This document shows, piece by piece, positions 1 through 6,615 of a stretch of 6,742 nucleotides of DNA (positions are counted from its first letter, which is position 1; every line of letters starts with the position of its first letter). This DNA is from Planctomycetaceae bacterium (GTDB lineage Bacteria > Planctomycetota > Planctomycetia > Pirellulales > UBA1268). Location: positions 1 through 6,742 of the forward strand of contig CANETO010000112.1 of NCBI GenBank assembly GCA_947440895.1. Direction: 5' to 3'. A program made the translations under genes and the position numbers. The notes below the pieces were generated by a model that saw only the letters and a program-made list of their open reading frames with translations, searched no databases and was not told the DNA's origin.

Positions 1-1596
1 ATTACCCGCGACCAGGCGCGGCAGATGCGGCTCGATCTGCAGCGGCAGACCGATTTCTTCGCCAGCATGGATGGTGCGAGCCGGTTCGTCCGCGGGGAGG
101 CCGTGGCCAGCGTGATCATCACAGTGGTCAATCTTGTCGGGGGTCTGGCGATCGGCGTCGTGCAGCACGGCATGCCATTGCCGAAGGCGCTCGACCTCTA
201 CTCGCGGCTGACCATTGGCGACGGTCTCATCACCGCCGTGCCTTCACTCTTCATCTCGGTGGCCACGGGCCTGCTCATCTCACGATCGAGTCAGACGGTC
301 GACCTGTCGCAGGAGCTCGGCCGCCAATTCATGTCGCGGCCCCACGTGCTCGTGATCACGGCGGTATTTCTCGGCCTCTTGTCGCTGACCGACCTGCCGT
401 TTGTGCCGCTGGCGGGCATGGCGGCAGCGGTGGGGACGGCGGCCTGGATGATCGGCCGCGCGGCCAAACAGCCGAATGGTGCCGAGCGTGCGGCTGCGGG
501 CTCCGGGGCGAATGAGGCGGCGTCGGCGCGGGCAAATCCGGCCGATGATCTGCTCGCCGACGAACGCATTGTCGTGGAGTTGGGACGCGGCCTGGTGGGA
601 CTGCTGTCGCCCGCTGCAGGTGGAGGACCGTCGGCACCTCTGTCAGAGCGGTCGACCACGGTGCGGTCGACCGTGGCCGCCGATCTGGGGATCGTCGTGC
701 CGTCGATCGCGATGCGTGACAATCTGACGCTCTCCGACCGTTGCTACCGCGTGATCATCGCGGGCGACGTCGTCGTCGAGGTGGAGATCCCGGCCGGGAA
801 GGTGCTGGCCGTGCCGCCCGCCGGCGAGATCCTCGACGAGCATCTTCTTCCCGAACAGACCGGGGCCGCAGATGCCCCCGCCGTCGATCCGCTCTCCGGT
901 CGACGTGGTGCCTGGCTGGGCCATGCCCAGGCTGAGACAGCCCGCCGTCGCGGCGTGGCCATCTATGGCGACGCCGACTGCATCTCCCGGGGCATCGAGG
1001 CGGCGATCCGTCGCCACGGCGACCGCTTGCTCTCCCGGGACGCGGTGGCCCGGCTGATCGAATCGCTCCGTGCCGTGCAGCCCGCAGTGGTTGAACAGGT
1101 GGTGCCTGGCGTGCTCACGATCGCCCGCATCCACCGCACGCTCCAGTGCCTGCTCCGTGATGGCATACCGATTCGCCCTCTTGCCGAGGTGCTCGAAATC
1201 ATGGCCGATCATGCCGCCGAGGCGGCCGATCCGGCCCAGTTGGCGGAACTCATCCGACGCTCGCTGGCCCACTCGGTCTGCCGTCGGGCTCGGGACTCCA
1301 GGGGAAGGCTCGTGGCTGTGCGGCTGGAAGGGTCGGCGATCGACACGCTCGTCGGCGCCTCCGGTCGTCCGCCCGCCCAGCTGATCGCAGAAGTTCGGCG
1401 TGCCGTACGCCCTGTCGTGGAACGGGGTGGCCGGCCAGTGGTGGTCGTGCCGGCGGCCGTTCGACTCAAAGTTCGCGAAGCACTGGCACGCCATCTGCCG
1501 GACCTGCAGGTGCTGGCCGCCGAGGAACTGGCGGACGAGGATCGGGTGGAGGTATTTGCGTGTGTGGGAGGTGGCGAGGTGTTGCGGGCGGCGTGA
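1..1596 (+). CDS. flhA: Flagellar export gate protein FlhA, 3' part (5' end outside window)
   Basis: FlhA is the large membrane component of the flagellar type III export gate. Its cytoplasmic C-terminal domain docks chaperone-substrate complexes and orders export. The frame is open from base 1, and the residues before the first Met (nt 25) fit the family, so that Met is internal; 531 codons plus stop are present. The conserved MDGASRFVRGEA segment lies at about nt 67-102. It precedes four hydrophobic segments (about nt 97-165, 220-282, 343-399 and 403-465), matching the last four of the eight FlhA membrane helices. An Ala/Gly-rich linker (about nt 466-560) leads into the C-terminal domain, with GIVVPSIAMRDN at nt 688-723 and the long helical LLSRDAVARLIESL / VVEQVVPGVLTIARIHRTLQCLLRDG region at about nt 1027-1164. 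The C-terminus looks complete. The N-terminal helices and FHIPEP loop lie outside the window. Identification is by conserved motifs and domain order, and is very secure. Confidence 0.96.
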   Translation: MTRDQARQMRLDLQRQTDFFASMDGASRFVRGEAVASVIITVVNLVGGLAIGVVQHGMPLPKALDLYSRLTIGDGLITAVPSLFISVATGLLISRSSQTVDLSQELGRQFMSRPHVLVITAVFLGLLSLTDLPFVPLAGMAAAVGTAAWMIGRAAKQPNGAERAAAGSGANEAASARANPADDLLADERIVVELGRGLVGLLSPAAGGGPSAPLSERSTTVRSTVAADLGIVVPSIAMRDNLTLSDRCYRVIIAGDVVVEVEIPAGKVLAVPPAGEILDEHLLPEQTGAADAPAVDPLSGRRGAWLGHAQAETARRRGVAIYGDADCISRGIEAAIRRHGDRLLSRDAVARLIESLRAVQPAVVEQVVPGVLTIARIHRTLQCLLRDGIPIRPLAEVLEIMADHAAEAADPAQLAELIRRSLAHSVCRRARDSRGRLVAVRLEGSAIDTLVGASGRPPAQLIAEVRRAVRPVVERGGRPVVVVPAAVRLKVREALARHLPDLQVLAAEELADEDRVEVFACVGGGEVLRAA

Positions 1597-1662
1597 GGCG
1601 GTTCCAGAGGGCCCCTCGGCCACCGCGGCAGCCTGAATGAGCTGGGCGGGCTGGATGACCAC

Positions 1663-1692
1663 CGGAAAAAACATTCAACGGAAAAATATTCA
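1663..1692. repeat. A-rich imperfect tandem repeat upstream of fliA
   Basis: Two near-identical copies lie head to tail with a 16-bp period: CGGAAAAAACATTCA (1663-1677) and CGGAAAAATATTCA (1679-1692). They form the most A-rich patch of an otherwise GC-rich gap between flhA and fliA. Repeated A-tracts in such a place could be a regulator site, an UP-like element or a curved segment. Nothing in the sequence decides between these. Confidence 0.5.
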
Positions 1693-1709
1693 GGGAGCTG
1701 ACGGCTCCT
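1693..1709. other. Small imperfect hairpin between flhA and fliA
   Basis: GGAGC (1694-1698) pairs with GCTCC (1704-1708) around a 5-base loop, with one extra G-T pair outside. It lies about 100 bp after the flhA stop and has no following T run, so it is a poor terminator candidate. It may only be a chance structure. Confidence 0.25.
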
Positions 1710-1720
1710 GGTCGATGACG

Positions 1721-1746
1721 AGAAGTTTGGCAGTGCTCGTCGATGT
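1721..1746 (+). promoter_or_regulatory. Candidate sigma-28-type promoter of fliA
   Basis: AGAAGTTT (1721-1728) and GTCGATGT (1739-1746) are separated by 10 bases. The enterobacterial sigma-28 consensus is TAAAGTTT, 11 bases, GCCGATAA. By eye the match is 6 of 8 in the -35 part and 5 of 8 in the -10 part, with a spacer one base short. A second GTCGATGA lies just upstream at 1711-1718. TTGGCA at 1727-1732 also resembles a sigma-70 -35 box, but I see no good -10 after it. The same pair of elements precedes flgM, which raises my trust. A start here would give a leader of about 130 bases before fliA. Confidence 0.4.
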
Positions 1747-1783
1747 CGGATGCAGGTGAGAAGCGAGTGCGGAGAGTCGGGAT

Positions 1784-1798
1784 GCACCAGGATGGTGC
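1784..1798 (+). other. Hairpin in the presumed fliA leader
   Basis: GCACCA (1784-1789) and TGGTGC (1793-1798) form a perfect 6-bp stem with a GGA loop. It can be extended by a T-G and an A-T pair (1782-1783 with 1799-1800). It lies 88 bases before the fliA start codon and has no T run after it. It could be a leader-RNA structure; no role is shown. Confidence 0.35.
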
Positions 1799-1873
1799 GT
1801 GTTCGGCGTGACAAGAAAAAGGTCGCGACCCGGTGGCAATGCCGGTCCGCGGCTGTGCAGGCAAGGCCCTTTC

Positions 1874-1880
1874 AAGGAGG
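1874..1880 (+). promoter_or_regulatory. Strong ribosome binding site that fixes the fliA start
   Basis: AAGGAGG is an almost full complement of the 16S anti-Shine-Dalgarno. It lies 5 bases before GTG at 1886, in frame with the sigma factor. This places the start at 1886 rather than at the upstream in-frame codon at 1799, which would add 29 residues unlike the family. Confidence 0.85.
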
Positions 1881-1885
1881 ATGAC

Positions 1886-2680
<795 letters not shown>

Positions 2681-2719
2681 TCAGCCGGCCGACGACAGGG
2701 CTGGGGTTCTGGGCAGGAT

Positions 2720-2738
2720 GCGGGCCCCAGGGGCCCGC
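2720..2738. terminator. GC-only hairpin after fliA, possible terminator
   Basis: GCGGGCCCC (2720-2728) and GGGGCCCGC (2730-2738) are perfect complements around a single A. In practice this makes an 8-bp stem with a 3-base loop. It lies 39 bases after the fliA stop. AAAAT follows it rather than a T run, so an intrinsic terminator for fliA is uncertain. On the opposite strand the T run precedes the stem. Confidence 0.35.
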
Positions 2739-2743
2739 AAAAT

Positions 2744-2761
2744 ACGGAAAACAGGCAGGGA
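2744..2761 (+). promoter_or_regulatory. Element shared with the fliA upstream region
   Basis: ACGGAAAA, four bases, then CAGGGA (2744-2761) closely matches ACGGAAAA, five bases, CAGGGA at 1678-1696 upstream of fliA. In both places it lies some tens of bases upstream of a GAAGTTT box. It may be a common regulator site; no known family consensus is evident to me. Confidence 0.35.
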
Positions 2762-2771
2762 AAATTTTGTC

Positions 2772-2800
2772 TGAAGTTTCTGGTCGGGGTTGGTCGATGA
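2772..2800 (+). promoter_or_regulatory. Candidate sigma-28-type promoter of flgM
   Basis: TGAAGTTT (2772-2779) differs from the sigma-28 -35 consensus TAAAGTTT at one base. GTCGATGA (2793-2800) differs from the -10 consensus GCCGATAA at two. The spacer is 13 bases instead of 11, which is the main weakness. flgM is a classic target of sigma-28, so a FliA-dependent promoter is expected. A start just after 2800 would leave a leader of about 240 bases. Confidence 0.42.
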
Positions 2801-2848
2801 AGAAAGGTTGGTCGCGGCGACCGCACGGGTGATTCCGTCCGGCCGCTG

Positions 2849-2870
2849 TCCGGCGACTGGTGTCGCCGGA
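2849..2870 (+). other. Perfect 9-bp hairpin in the presumed flgM leader
   Basis: TCCGGCGAC (2849-2857) and GTCGCCGGA (2862-2870) are exact complements with a TGGT loop. A shorter GGTCGC/GCGACC stem lies upstream at 2810-2822. The hairpin is about 180 bases before flgM and has no T run. It could be leader structure, an RNA-stability element or an attenuator-like fold. Confidence 0.4.
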
Positions 2871-3036
2871 ACGCGGAAGCGCGGCAACAATAGCGATGAG
2901 ATCAGTCAGTCAGAAAGGAACAGGCAGCCGCGAATCCCAGCTCGCACCATGAACGAACCTTCCTGCCGGCAACGGCGTAGAAGCGGACGTGTCAGGGGGC
3001 AAGGGGATTCGGAATACGGTCAGCCGGTTTCGCCAC

Positions 3037-3041
3037 AGGAG
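3037..3041 (+). promoter_or_regulatory. Ribosome binding site of flgM
   Basis: AGGAG lies 7 bases before ATG at 3049. It selects this start over the in-frame upstream GTG at 2989, whose extra 20 residues are arginine-rich and unlike the family. Confidence 0.75.
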
Positions 3042-3048
3042 AGCCAAC

Positions 3049-3342
3049 ATGAACATCTGGGGTGTCACGTCGACGCAGGGATCGCAGGGGCTGAACGCCT
3101 TGAAGGGTGTCGAGGCCGCACAGGCAGCTGATGGCACGCAGGCCACCATGCAGCAGGGCGTGTCCGAAGTGCACGATTCGGTGACGCTGTCGGTCGATGC
3201 CGTACGGACTGCTGAATCGACCGGCGACATTCGCTTTGATCGCGTCAATGCGATTCGGGCGGCGATTGCCGACGGTTCCTACGACACGCCTGAGAAACTC
3301 GATCTGGCCCTCGACCGCCTGCTCGACCGCCTGAGCGGCTGA
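3049..3342 (+). CDS. flgM: Negative regulator of flagellin synthesis, anti-sigma-28 factor FlgM
   Basis: FlgM binds sigma-28 (FliA) and keeps it off RNA polymerase until the hook-basal body is finished. It is then exported through the flagellar channel, which frees the sigma factor. This protein has 97 residues, a usual FlgM length. The N-terminal half (about residues 1-42) is polar, low in complexity and probably disordered, as needed for export. The FlgM domain lies at about residues 43-95. It contains the DSVTLSVDAVRTA motif, then RFDRVNAIRAAIADGSYDTPEKL and a final amphipathic LALDRLLDRL helix; the R-x-x-x-V-x-x-I-R-x-A-I-x-x-G-x-Y pattern is typical. It follows fliA on the same strand but has its own long upstream region, so separate expression is likely. 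It is followed by a strong hairpin terminator candidate. FlgM is the only good match for these features plus this position. Confidence 0.88.
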   Translation: MNIWGVTSTQGSQGLNALKGVEAAQAADGTQATMQQGVSEVHDSVTLSVDAVRTAESTGDIRFDRVNAIRAAIADGSYDTPEKLDLALDRLLDRLSG

Positions 3343-3376
3343 GTCGGTCGGCGGCCGACCTGAAACACTGTCCAAG

Positions 3377-3408
3377 CAACAGCCGGTCCGGCAACGGACC
3401 GGCTGTTG
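3377..3408 (+). terminator. Probable intrinsic terminator of flgM (14-bp stem, GCAA tetraloop)
   Basis: CAACAGCCGGTCCG (3377-3390) and CGGACCGGCTGTTG (3395-3408) are exact complements closing on GCAA, a GNRA-type tetraloop. The stem begins 34 bases after the flgM stop. The downstream run is only TTT (3412-3414), so the T tract is weak. The long stable stem and its place between flgM and the fur promoter still favour a terminator. Confidence 0.65.
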
Positions 3409-3415
3409 GCGTTTG

Positions 3416-3444
3416 GTGACAGTGGCTAGCGGGCAGGCTAGACT
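3416..3444 (+). promoter_or_regulatory. Candidate sigma-70-type promoter of fur
   Basis: GTGACA (3416-3421; 5 of 6 to TTGACA) and TAGACT (3439-3444; 4 of 6 to TATAAT) are separated by the optimal 17 bases. Transcription would begin at about 3451, some 23 bases before the ATG at 3474. That would exclude the upstream TTG codon at 3444. The hexamer GGCTAG occurs twice here (3424-3429 and 3436-3441), 12 bp apart, which might be part of an operator. No classic Fur box is visible. Confidence 0.5.
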
Positions 3445-3473
3445 TGGGACGTCTGAACTCCCCGGGATTTCCA

Positions 3474-3980
3474 ATGGCCATCGCATCTGACTTTTCACTC
3501 GGCAAGGTTGACGTCGCGCTGACGCCTCGTGAGCGGTTCGCGGAGTTTCTCCAAACACGCGGCAAGCGGATCACGCGGCAGCGGCAGGTGATCGTCGACC
3601 ACGTCAGCAGCCACCACGAGCATTTCGACGCGGAGCAACTCCTGGCTGGGCTCCGGCAGACGCCCGAGGGGGCGAAGGCCAGTCGGCCGACCGTGTATCG
3701 CACGCTCACCGAGATGGTCGATGCGGGCCTGCTTCGCAAAATGGTGCTCGGAGGCCGGGCTGTCTACGAGCACGACTACGGCTACCCGCAGCACGACCAC
3801 CTCCACTGCACGTCGTGCCAGCAGTTGATCGAATTCTCCAGCGATGACCTCGCCAGGATCTGTGACGCGGTGGCCGGCCAGCACCAGTTTCGTGCTCGGA
3901 GCCACCGCCTCATCATCTCGGGTCTGTGTGCCGATTGCCGCAGCAATCGCAGCAAGTCACGGCATCAGGACCGGGTGTGA
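3474..3980 (+). CDS. fur: Fur-family metal-dependent transcriptional regulator
   Basis: Proteins of this family bind DNA as dimers when loaded with a metal ion (iron in Fur, zinc in Zur, manganese or iron in PerR) and repress uptake or stress genes. This one has 168 residues. The winged-helix domain covers about residues 20-95, with TRQRQVIVDHV and the recognition helix SRPTVYRTLTEMVDAGLL (70-87). The dimerisation domain follows. HDHLHCTSC (107-115) supplies histidines and the Cys-112/Cys-115 pair, and Cys-152/Cys-155 (LCADC) completes the structural zinc site. SHRLIISG (143-150) matches the last beta strand of Fur. The metal specificity cannot be read from the sequence, so Fur in the strict sense is likely but not proven. 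No good Shine-Dalgarno precedes the ATG, and the predicted leader is very short. The gene converges on purB with a 4-bp gap. Confidence 0.88.
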   Translation: MAIASDFSLGKVDVALTPRERFAEFLQTRGKRITRQRQVIVDHVSSHHEHFDAEQLLAGLRQTPEGAKASRPTVYRTLTEMVDAGLLRKMVLGGRAVYEHDYGYPQHDHLHCTSCQQLIEFSSDDLARICDAVAGQHQFRARSHRLIISGLCADCRSNRSKSRHQDRV

Positions 3981-3993
3981 CTGCTCACACCCG
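3972..3993. terminator. Palindrome at the fur/purB junction containing both stop codons
   Basis: CGGGTGTGA (3972-3980) and TCACACCCG (3985-3993) are exact complements around CTGC. The last three bases of the left arm are the fur stop codon TGA. The first three of the right arm, read on the minus strand, are the purB stop codon TGA. The loop is therefore the entire intergenic gap. A hairpin would form in both transcripts. There is no T run on either side, so it may act as a bidirectional terminator or 3'-end stabiliser. Confidence 0.5.
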
Positions 3994-5427
3994 CAGGGCC
4001 GATTCGGCGGCCCGCGTGGGGCATGCGGCCAGCGCCGCCCGTACCGGACCGGCGATGAATTCCTCCACCTGAGCCGCCGCCCTACCGGCCAGGCCTGGCA
4101 CGTCCATCGCCTGCACCAGATCGATGCCGGCGAAGAGCGGGTCGGCCGCCAACCGCTCGATCATGTCGTTGTCGTGTCCCTCTCGCATCCGGGCTGTGGT
4201 GGCGTGGCTATGACGGCGGAGTGCCTCGTGGAGTTCCTGCCGGTCGCCGCCCGCCTTCGACGCCGCCATCAGCAGCCGTTCGCTGGCGAGGAAGGGGAGA
4301 TGGTGCTCCAGATTGCGGCGGATGGCACCGGGGAGTACGACCAGACCACCGGCGATGTTGGCGTAGATCACCAGTTGCGCATCGGTGGCGAGGAACGCCT
4401 GCGGGAGCACCAGCCGCCGCGGGGCGGAGTCGTCAAGCGTCCGCTCAAACCACTGCACCGCCGCCGTCTGGCTCGTGGTCGCCGTGAACCCCATGACAAA
4501 CCGGGCCAGCCCGCACATCCGTTCGGACCGCATCGGGTTCCGCTTGTAGGGCATCGCGGAGGAGCCAACCTGATCCGCCTCGAACGGCTCCTCGAGTTCG
4601 GCCCAGGCGGCGGCCAGCCGGAGATCATTGCCGGCCTTGTGGGTCGATTCCGAGATGCCAGCGAGCACCGAGACGACCTGTGAATCGACCTTGCGCGAAT
4701 AGGTCTGTCCGGTCACGTCGTAGGAGCGATCGAACCCGAGTTTCTGCGACACGATCTCGTCGAGCCGGCGAACCTTGGCGTGGTCGCCCTCAAAGAGTTC
4801 GAGGAAACTGGCCTGCGTGCCGGTCGTGCCCTTCACACCACGACCGCGGAGCAGTCGGCGGCGGTGAAGCACCTCCTCCAGATCGAGGAGCAGATCGTGG
4901 ATCCAGAGGCAGATCCGCTTGCCGATCGTGGTGGGCTGCGCGGGCTGCAGGTGTGTGCGGCCCAGGCAGACGAGGTCACGGGTTTCCAGGGCGCGGTCTG
5001 CCAGCCGTTCGATCACCACGGCCAGTCGGGAGGCGATGAGATCGAGCGAATCCCGCATCAGGATCAGGTCGGTGTTGTCGGTGACATACGCGCTCGTTGC
5101 CCCGAGGTGAAGGATGGGGCGGGCCAGCGGGCAGGCATCGCCGAAGGTATGCAGATGGGCGAACACGTCGTGCCGCATCTTCTGCTCATAGTCGGCCGCC
5201 TTCGCGAAATCGATCGGCTCGAGATGGGCACGCATCTCAGCGAGTTGGGCGGGGGAGATCGGCAGACCGAGTTCGGCCTCCGCCTCCGCCAGCGCCAGCC
5301 AGGTCTGCCGCCAGAGCTTGTAGCGGTGGTTATCGCTCCAGAGCCGGGACATCTCGGTCGAGGCATAGCGGGAGGCAAGCGGGTTGTCCCAACGGTCGCG
5401 GGGATCGGCGAGGGAATCGGAATTCAC
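3985..5427 (-). CDS. purB: Adenylosuccinate lyase, animal-type clade
   Basis: PurB catalyses two beta-eliminations releasing fumarate: SAICAR to AICAR in purine synthesis, and adenylosuccinate to AMP. This copy has 480 residues and belongs to the fumarase/aspartase superfamily. The three active-site regions are present: KMRHDVFAHLHTFG (83-96, with His-86), GRTHLQPAQPTTIGKR (156-171, with His-159 as the expected general acid), and the signature loop GSSAMPYKRNPMRSER (288-303, with the catalytic Ser at 289 or 290). The signature, VQWFERTLDDSA (324-335) and KAGGDRQELHE (391-401) resemble human ADSL much more than the shorter Bacillus-type enzyme. The start is GTG with AGGAG six bases upstream. 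It lies 48 bp downstream of holA on the same strand, with no promoter seen between, so co-transcription is likely. The 3' end converges on fur. Confidence 0.95.
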   Translation of the reverse strand: MNSDSLADPRDRWDNPLASRYASTEMSRLWSDNHRYKLWRQTWLALAEAEAELGLPISPAQLAEMRAHLEPIDFAKAADYEQKMRHDVFAHLHTFGDACPLARPILHLGATSAYVTDNTDLILMRDSLDLIASRLAVVIERLADRALETRDLVCLGRTHLQPAQPTTIGKRICLWIHDLLLDLEEVLHRRRLLRGRGVKGTTGTQASFLELFEGDHAKVRRLDEIVSQKLGFDRSYDVTGQTYSRKVDSQVVSVLAGISESTHKAGNDLRLAAAWAELEEPFEADQVGSSAMPYKRNPMRSERMCGLARFVMGFTATTSQTAAVQWFERTLDDSAPRRLVLPQAFLATDAQLVIYANIAGGLVVLPGAIRRNLEHHLPFLASERLLMAASKAGGDRQELHEALRRHSHATTARMREGHDNDMIERLAADPLFAGIDLVQAMDVPGLAGRAAAQVEEFIAGPVRAALAACPTRAAESALRV

Positions 5428-5433
5428 GAGAGG

Positions 5434-5438
5434 CTCCT
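5434..5438 (-). promoter_or_regulatory. Ribosome binding site of purB
   Basis: On the minus strand AGGAG lies six bases before the GTG codon at 5427-5425. It supports this GTG as the start of purB within the 48-bp gap after holA. Confidence 0.7.
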
Positions 5439-5475
5439 GGTGTACGGCTGGTGCACGTTCTCACGGCGGATGGAG

Positions 5476-6615
5476 TCAGGGCTGGCGGTGCTGACGGCCG
5501 GGCGTCTCCCGACGCGGGCCAGTCGCGGCCGCCGCCTGCCGACTCATCTTGCAGAAGAGCCGCTCCAAGGCCAGTCGGGCGCGCAGGCCCCGCGAGGCAT
5601 CGCTCTTGAGTGCCAGGTCGAGGTCCAGGAGCCTCGTGGGAAGCTGCCGGGCCCGTCGCGGTCCGAGCTGCGTGAGCGACTCGCGGGCCTGAGCCAGGGC
5701 TTTCGGCCAGGCTGCCACGCCAGCCTCCCGAAGTGCCTGTTCGATGCCGGCGGGCCGGCCGTCCGCCGCTGGCAGTGCGAGCAGCCGGGCCGCGGTGGAG
5801 AGCCGCCGCACCACCGAGGCGATCTGGGCGCTGATGCCGATGGGGTTCTCGCCGGCCGCGAGGAGCGCAGCCAGCTGGGTGATGGCCTCGCGGGCATCGC
5901 CGGTCGCGGCGGCATCGATCATGCCCCAGGCGGTCCGCTCCAGCGGGCTGCCGGCAAAGTCGTCGATCGCCTCCGGCTGAATGGCTGTTTTCTTCGCGGC
6001 CGGATCGGTGGCGGCGGCGAGACGAGCCAACGCCTGATCGACCTGGCCGAGATTGTTACCGAGCCGTTCCAGCAGCCTCTGGGCCGTGGCGGCGGCCAAC
6101 TGGATGCCGTGTCGCGACTGTGACCACTGCCGTACCCAGGCCGCCAGGTTGGCACGCGGCGAGATCGAGACATCGACGATGAGACCGTGCTTGGCGACCG
6201 CCTTGGCGAGCCGGGTGTTCGCTGGCAGGCTCTTCACTTCGAGGATCACGACTCCGCGACCGCCGGCGGCTCCGCGGGGAGAGCCGGCGAGCTTTTCGAG
6301 CCTCTCGCGTGCCGCGGTCACAAACCCGTCGGCATTCCGTACGACGGCTGCGCGGGTGGCGCCGGCGAAGAGCGGCACCGTGGCCGCCTCGTCGAAGACA
6401 TCACGGGGATCGGGGTTGTCATCACCCGCGAACTCCCGCCAGGCCCAGGACCGGTCGGCCTCGTCAGGGCAGAGCTGATCGCGGAGCAGGGTGAGCATGT
6501 GGCCCACCAGGAACGACTCGTCCCCCACCAACGCGATCAGCGACGGCGTTCCGAGCGACCAGTCGGCGGGCTGCTGGAGGATATCGAGGGCACTGGCTGC
6601 GTCAGACACTGGCAC
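5476..6615 (-). CDS. holA: DNA polymerase III, delta subunit (clamp loader)
   Basis: Delta opens the beta sliding clamp as part of the clamp-loader complex. This protein has 379 residues, slightly longer than the usual 330-350. Recognisable parts are the N-terminal LIALVGDESFLVGHML (26-41), which corresponds to the degenerate P-loop region of delta; VVILEVKSLPANTRLAKAV (122-140); RLLERLGNNLGQVDQALARLA (180-200), the conserved helix pair of the family; and a C-terminal collar domain with DLDLALKSD (331-339) and LALERLFCKM (348-357). The last 20 or so residues are a basic, low-complexity tail. The start is GTG at 6615, with GGAG four bases upstream. A second GTG at 6609 is equally possible, with ten bases between. 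It is the first gene of a likely holA-purB operon. TACACT at 6643-6638 could be a -10 box, but no convincing -35 is seen. Sequence conservation in delta is low, so the call rests on the whole pattern. Confidence 0.85.
   Translation of the reverse strand: MPVSDAASALDILQQPADWSLGTPSLIALVGDESFLVGHMLTLLRDQLCPDEADRSWAWREFAGDDNPDPRDVFDEAATVPLFAGATRAAVVRNADGFVTAARERLEKLAGSPRGAAGGRGVVILEVKSLPANTRLAKAVAKHGLIVDVSISPRANLAAWVRQWSQSRHGIQLAAATAQRLLERLGNNLGQVDQALARLAAATDPAAKKTAIQPEAIDDFAGSPLERTAWGMIDAAATGDAREAITQLAALLAAGENPIGISAQIASVVRRLSTAARLLALPAADGRPAGIEQALREAGVAAWPKALAQARESLTQLGPRRARQLPTRLLDLDLALKSDASRGLRARLALERLFCKMSRQAAAATGPRRETPGRQHRQP

Larger units (their letters stand above)
2681..3048 (+). other. 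Long fliA-flgM intergenic region, no gene seen
   Basis: This 368-bp gap holds, in order, a GC-only hairpin, an A-rich stretch (about 2738-2770), a sigma-28-like promoter candidate and a structured leader of about 240 bases ending at the flgM ribosome binding site. An open frame crosses it and runs into flgM in another phase, but it has no convincing ribosome binding site or recognisable protein features. I therefore read the gap as regulatory. Confidence 0.6.

Noticed and set aside
648..676. Repeated GCGGTCGACC and a 7-bp inverted repeat within flhA
   Set aside because: The repeat is in phase with codons for RST-T-V-RST at a poorly conserved part of the FlhA linker domain and needs no function beyond coding.
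1799..1885. Upstream in-frame start for fliA
   Set aside because: The extra 29 residues do not resemble the family, while GTG at 1886 has an AAGGAGG site at ideal spacing.
3011..3024. GG-N10-GC spacing upstream of flgM, as in sigma-54 promoters
   Set aside because: Only the two dinucleotides match. The surrounding -24 and -12 bases do not, and it lies too close to the flgM ribosome binding site.
2790..3131. 113-codon + strand frame across the fliA-flgM gap into flgM
   Set aside because: No convincing ribosome binding site at any of its start codons. Its composition is Arg/Gly/Ser-rich, and its end overlaps the better-supported flgM in another phase.
3444..3473. TTG start giving a 10-residue longer Fur
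   Set aside because: The codon overlaps the predicted -10 box, so it would lie upstream of the transcript start. ATG at 3474 is the better choice.
3844..4683. 279-codon + strand frame overlapping the fur end and opposite purB
   Set aside because: It begins inside fur in another phase and is antisense to purB, with no protein-family features.
4780..6123. 447-codon open frame on the + strand opposite purB and holA
   Set aside because: It runs antisense across two well-supported genes and their gap. It has no recognisable domain or ribosome binding site. It is explained by the rarity of stop codons opposite GC-rich coding DNA.
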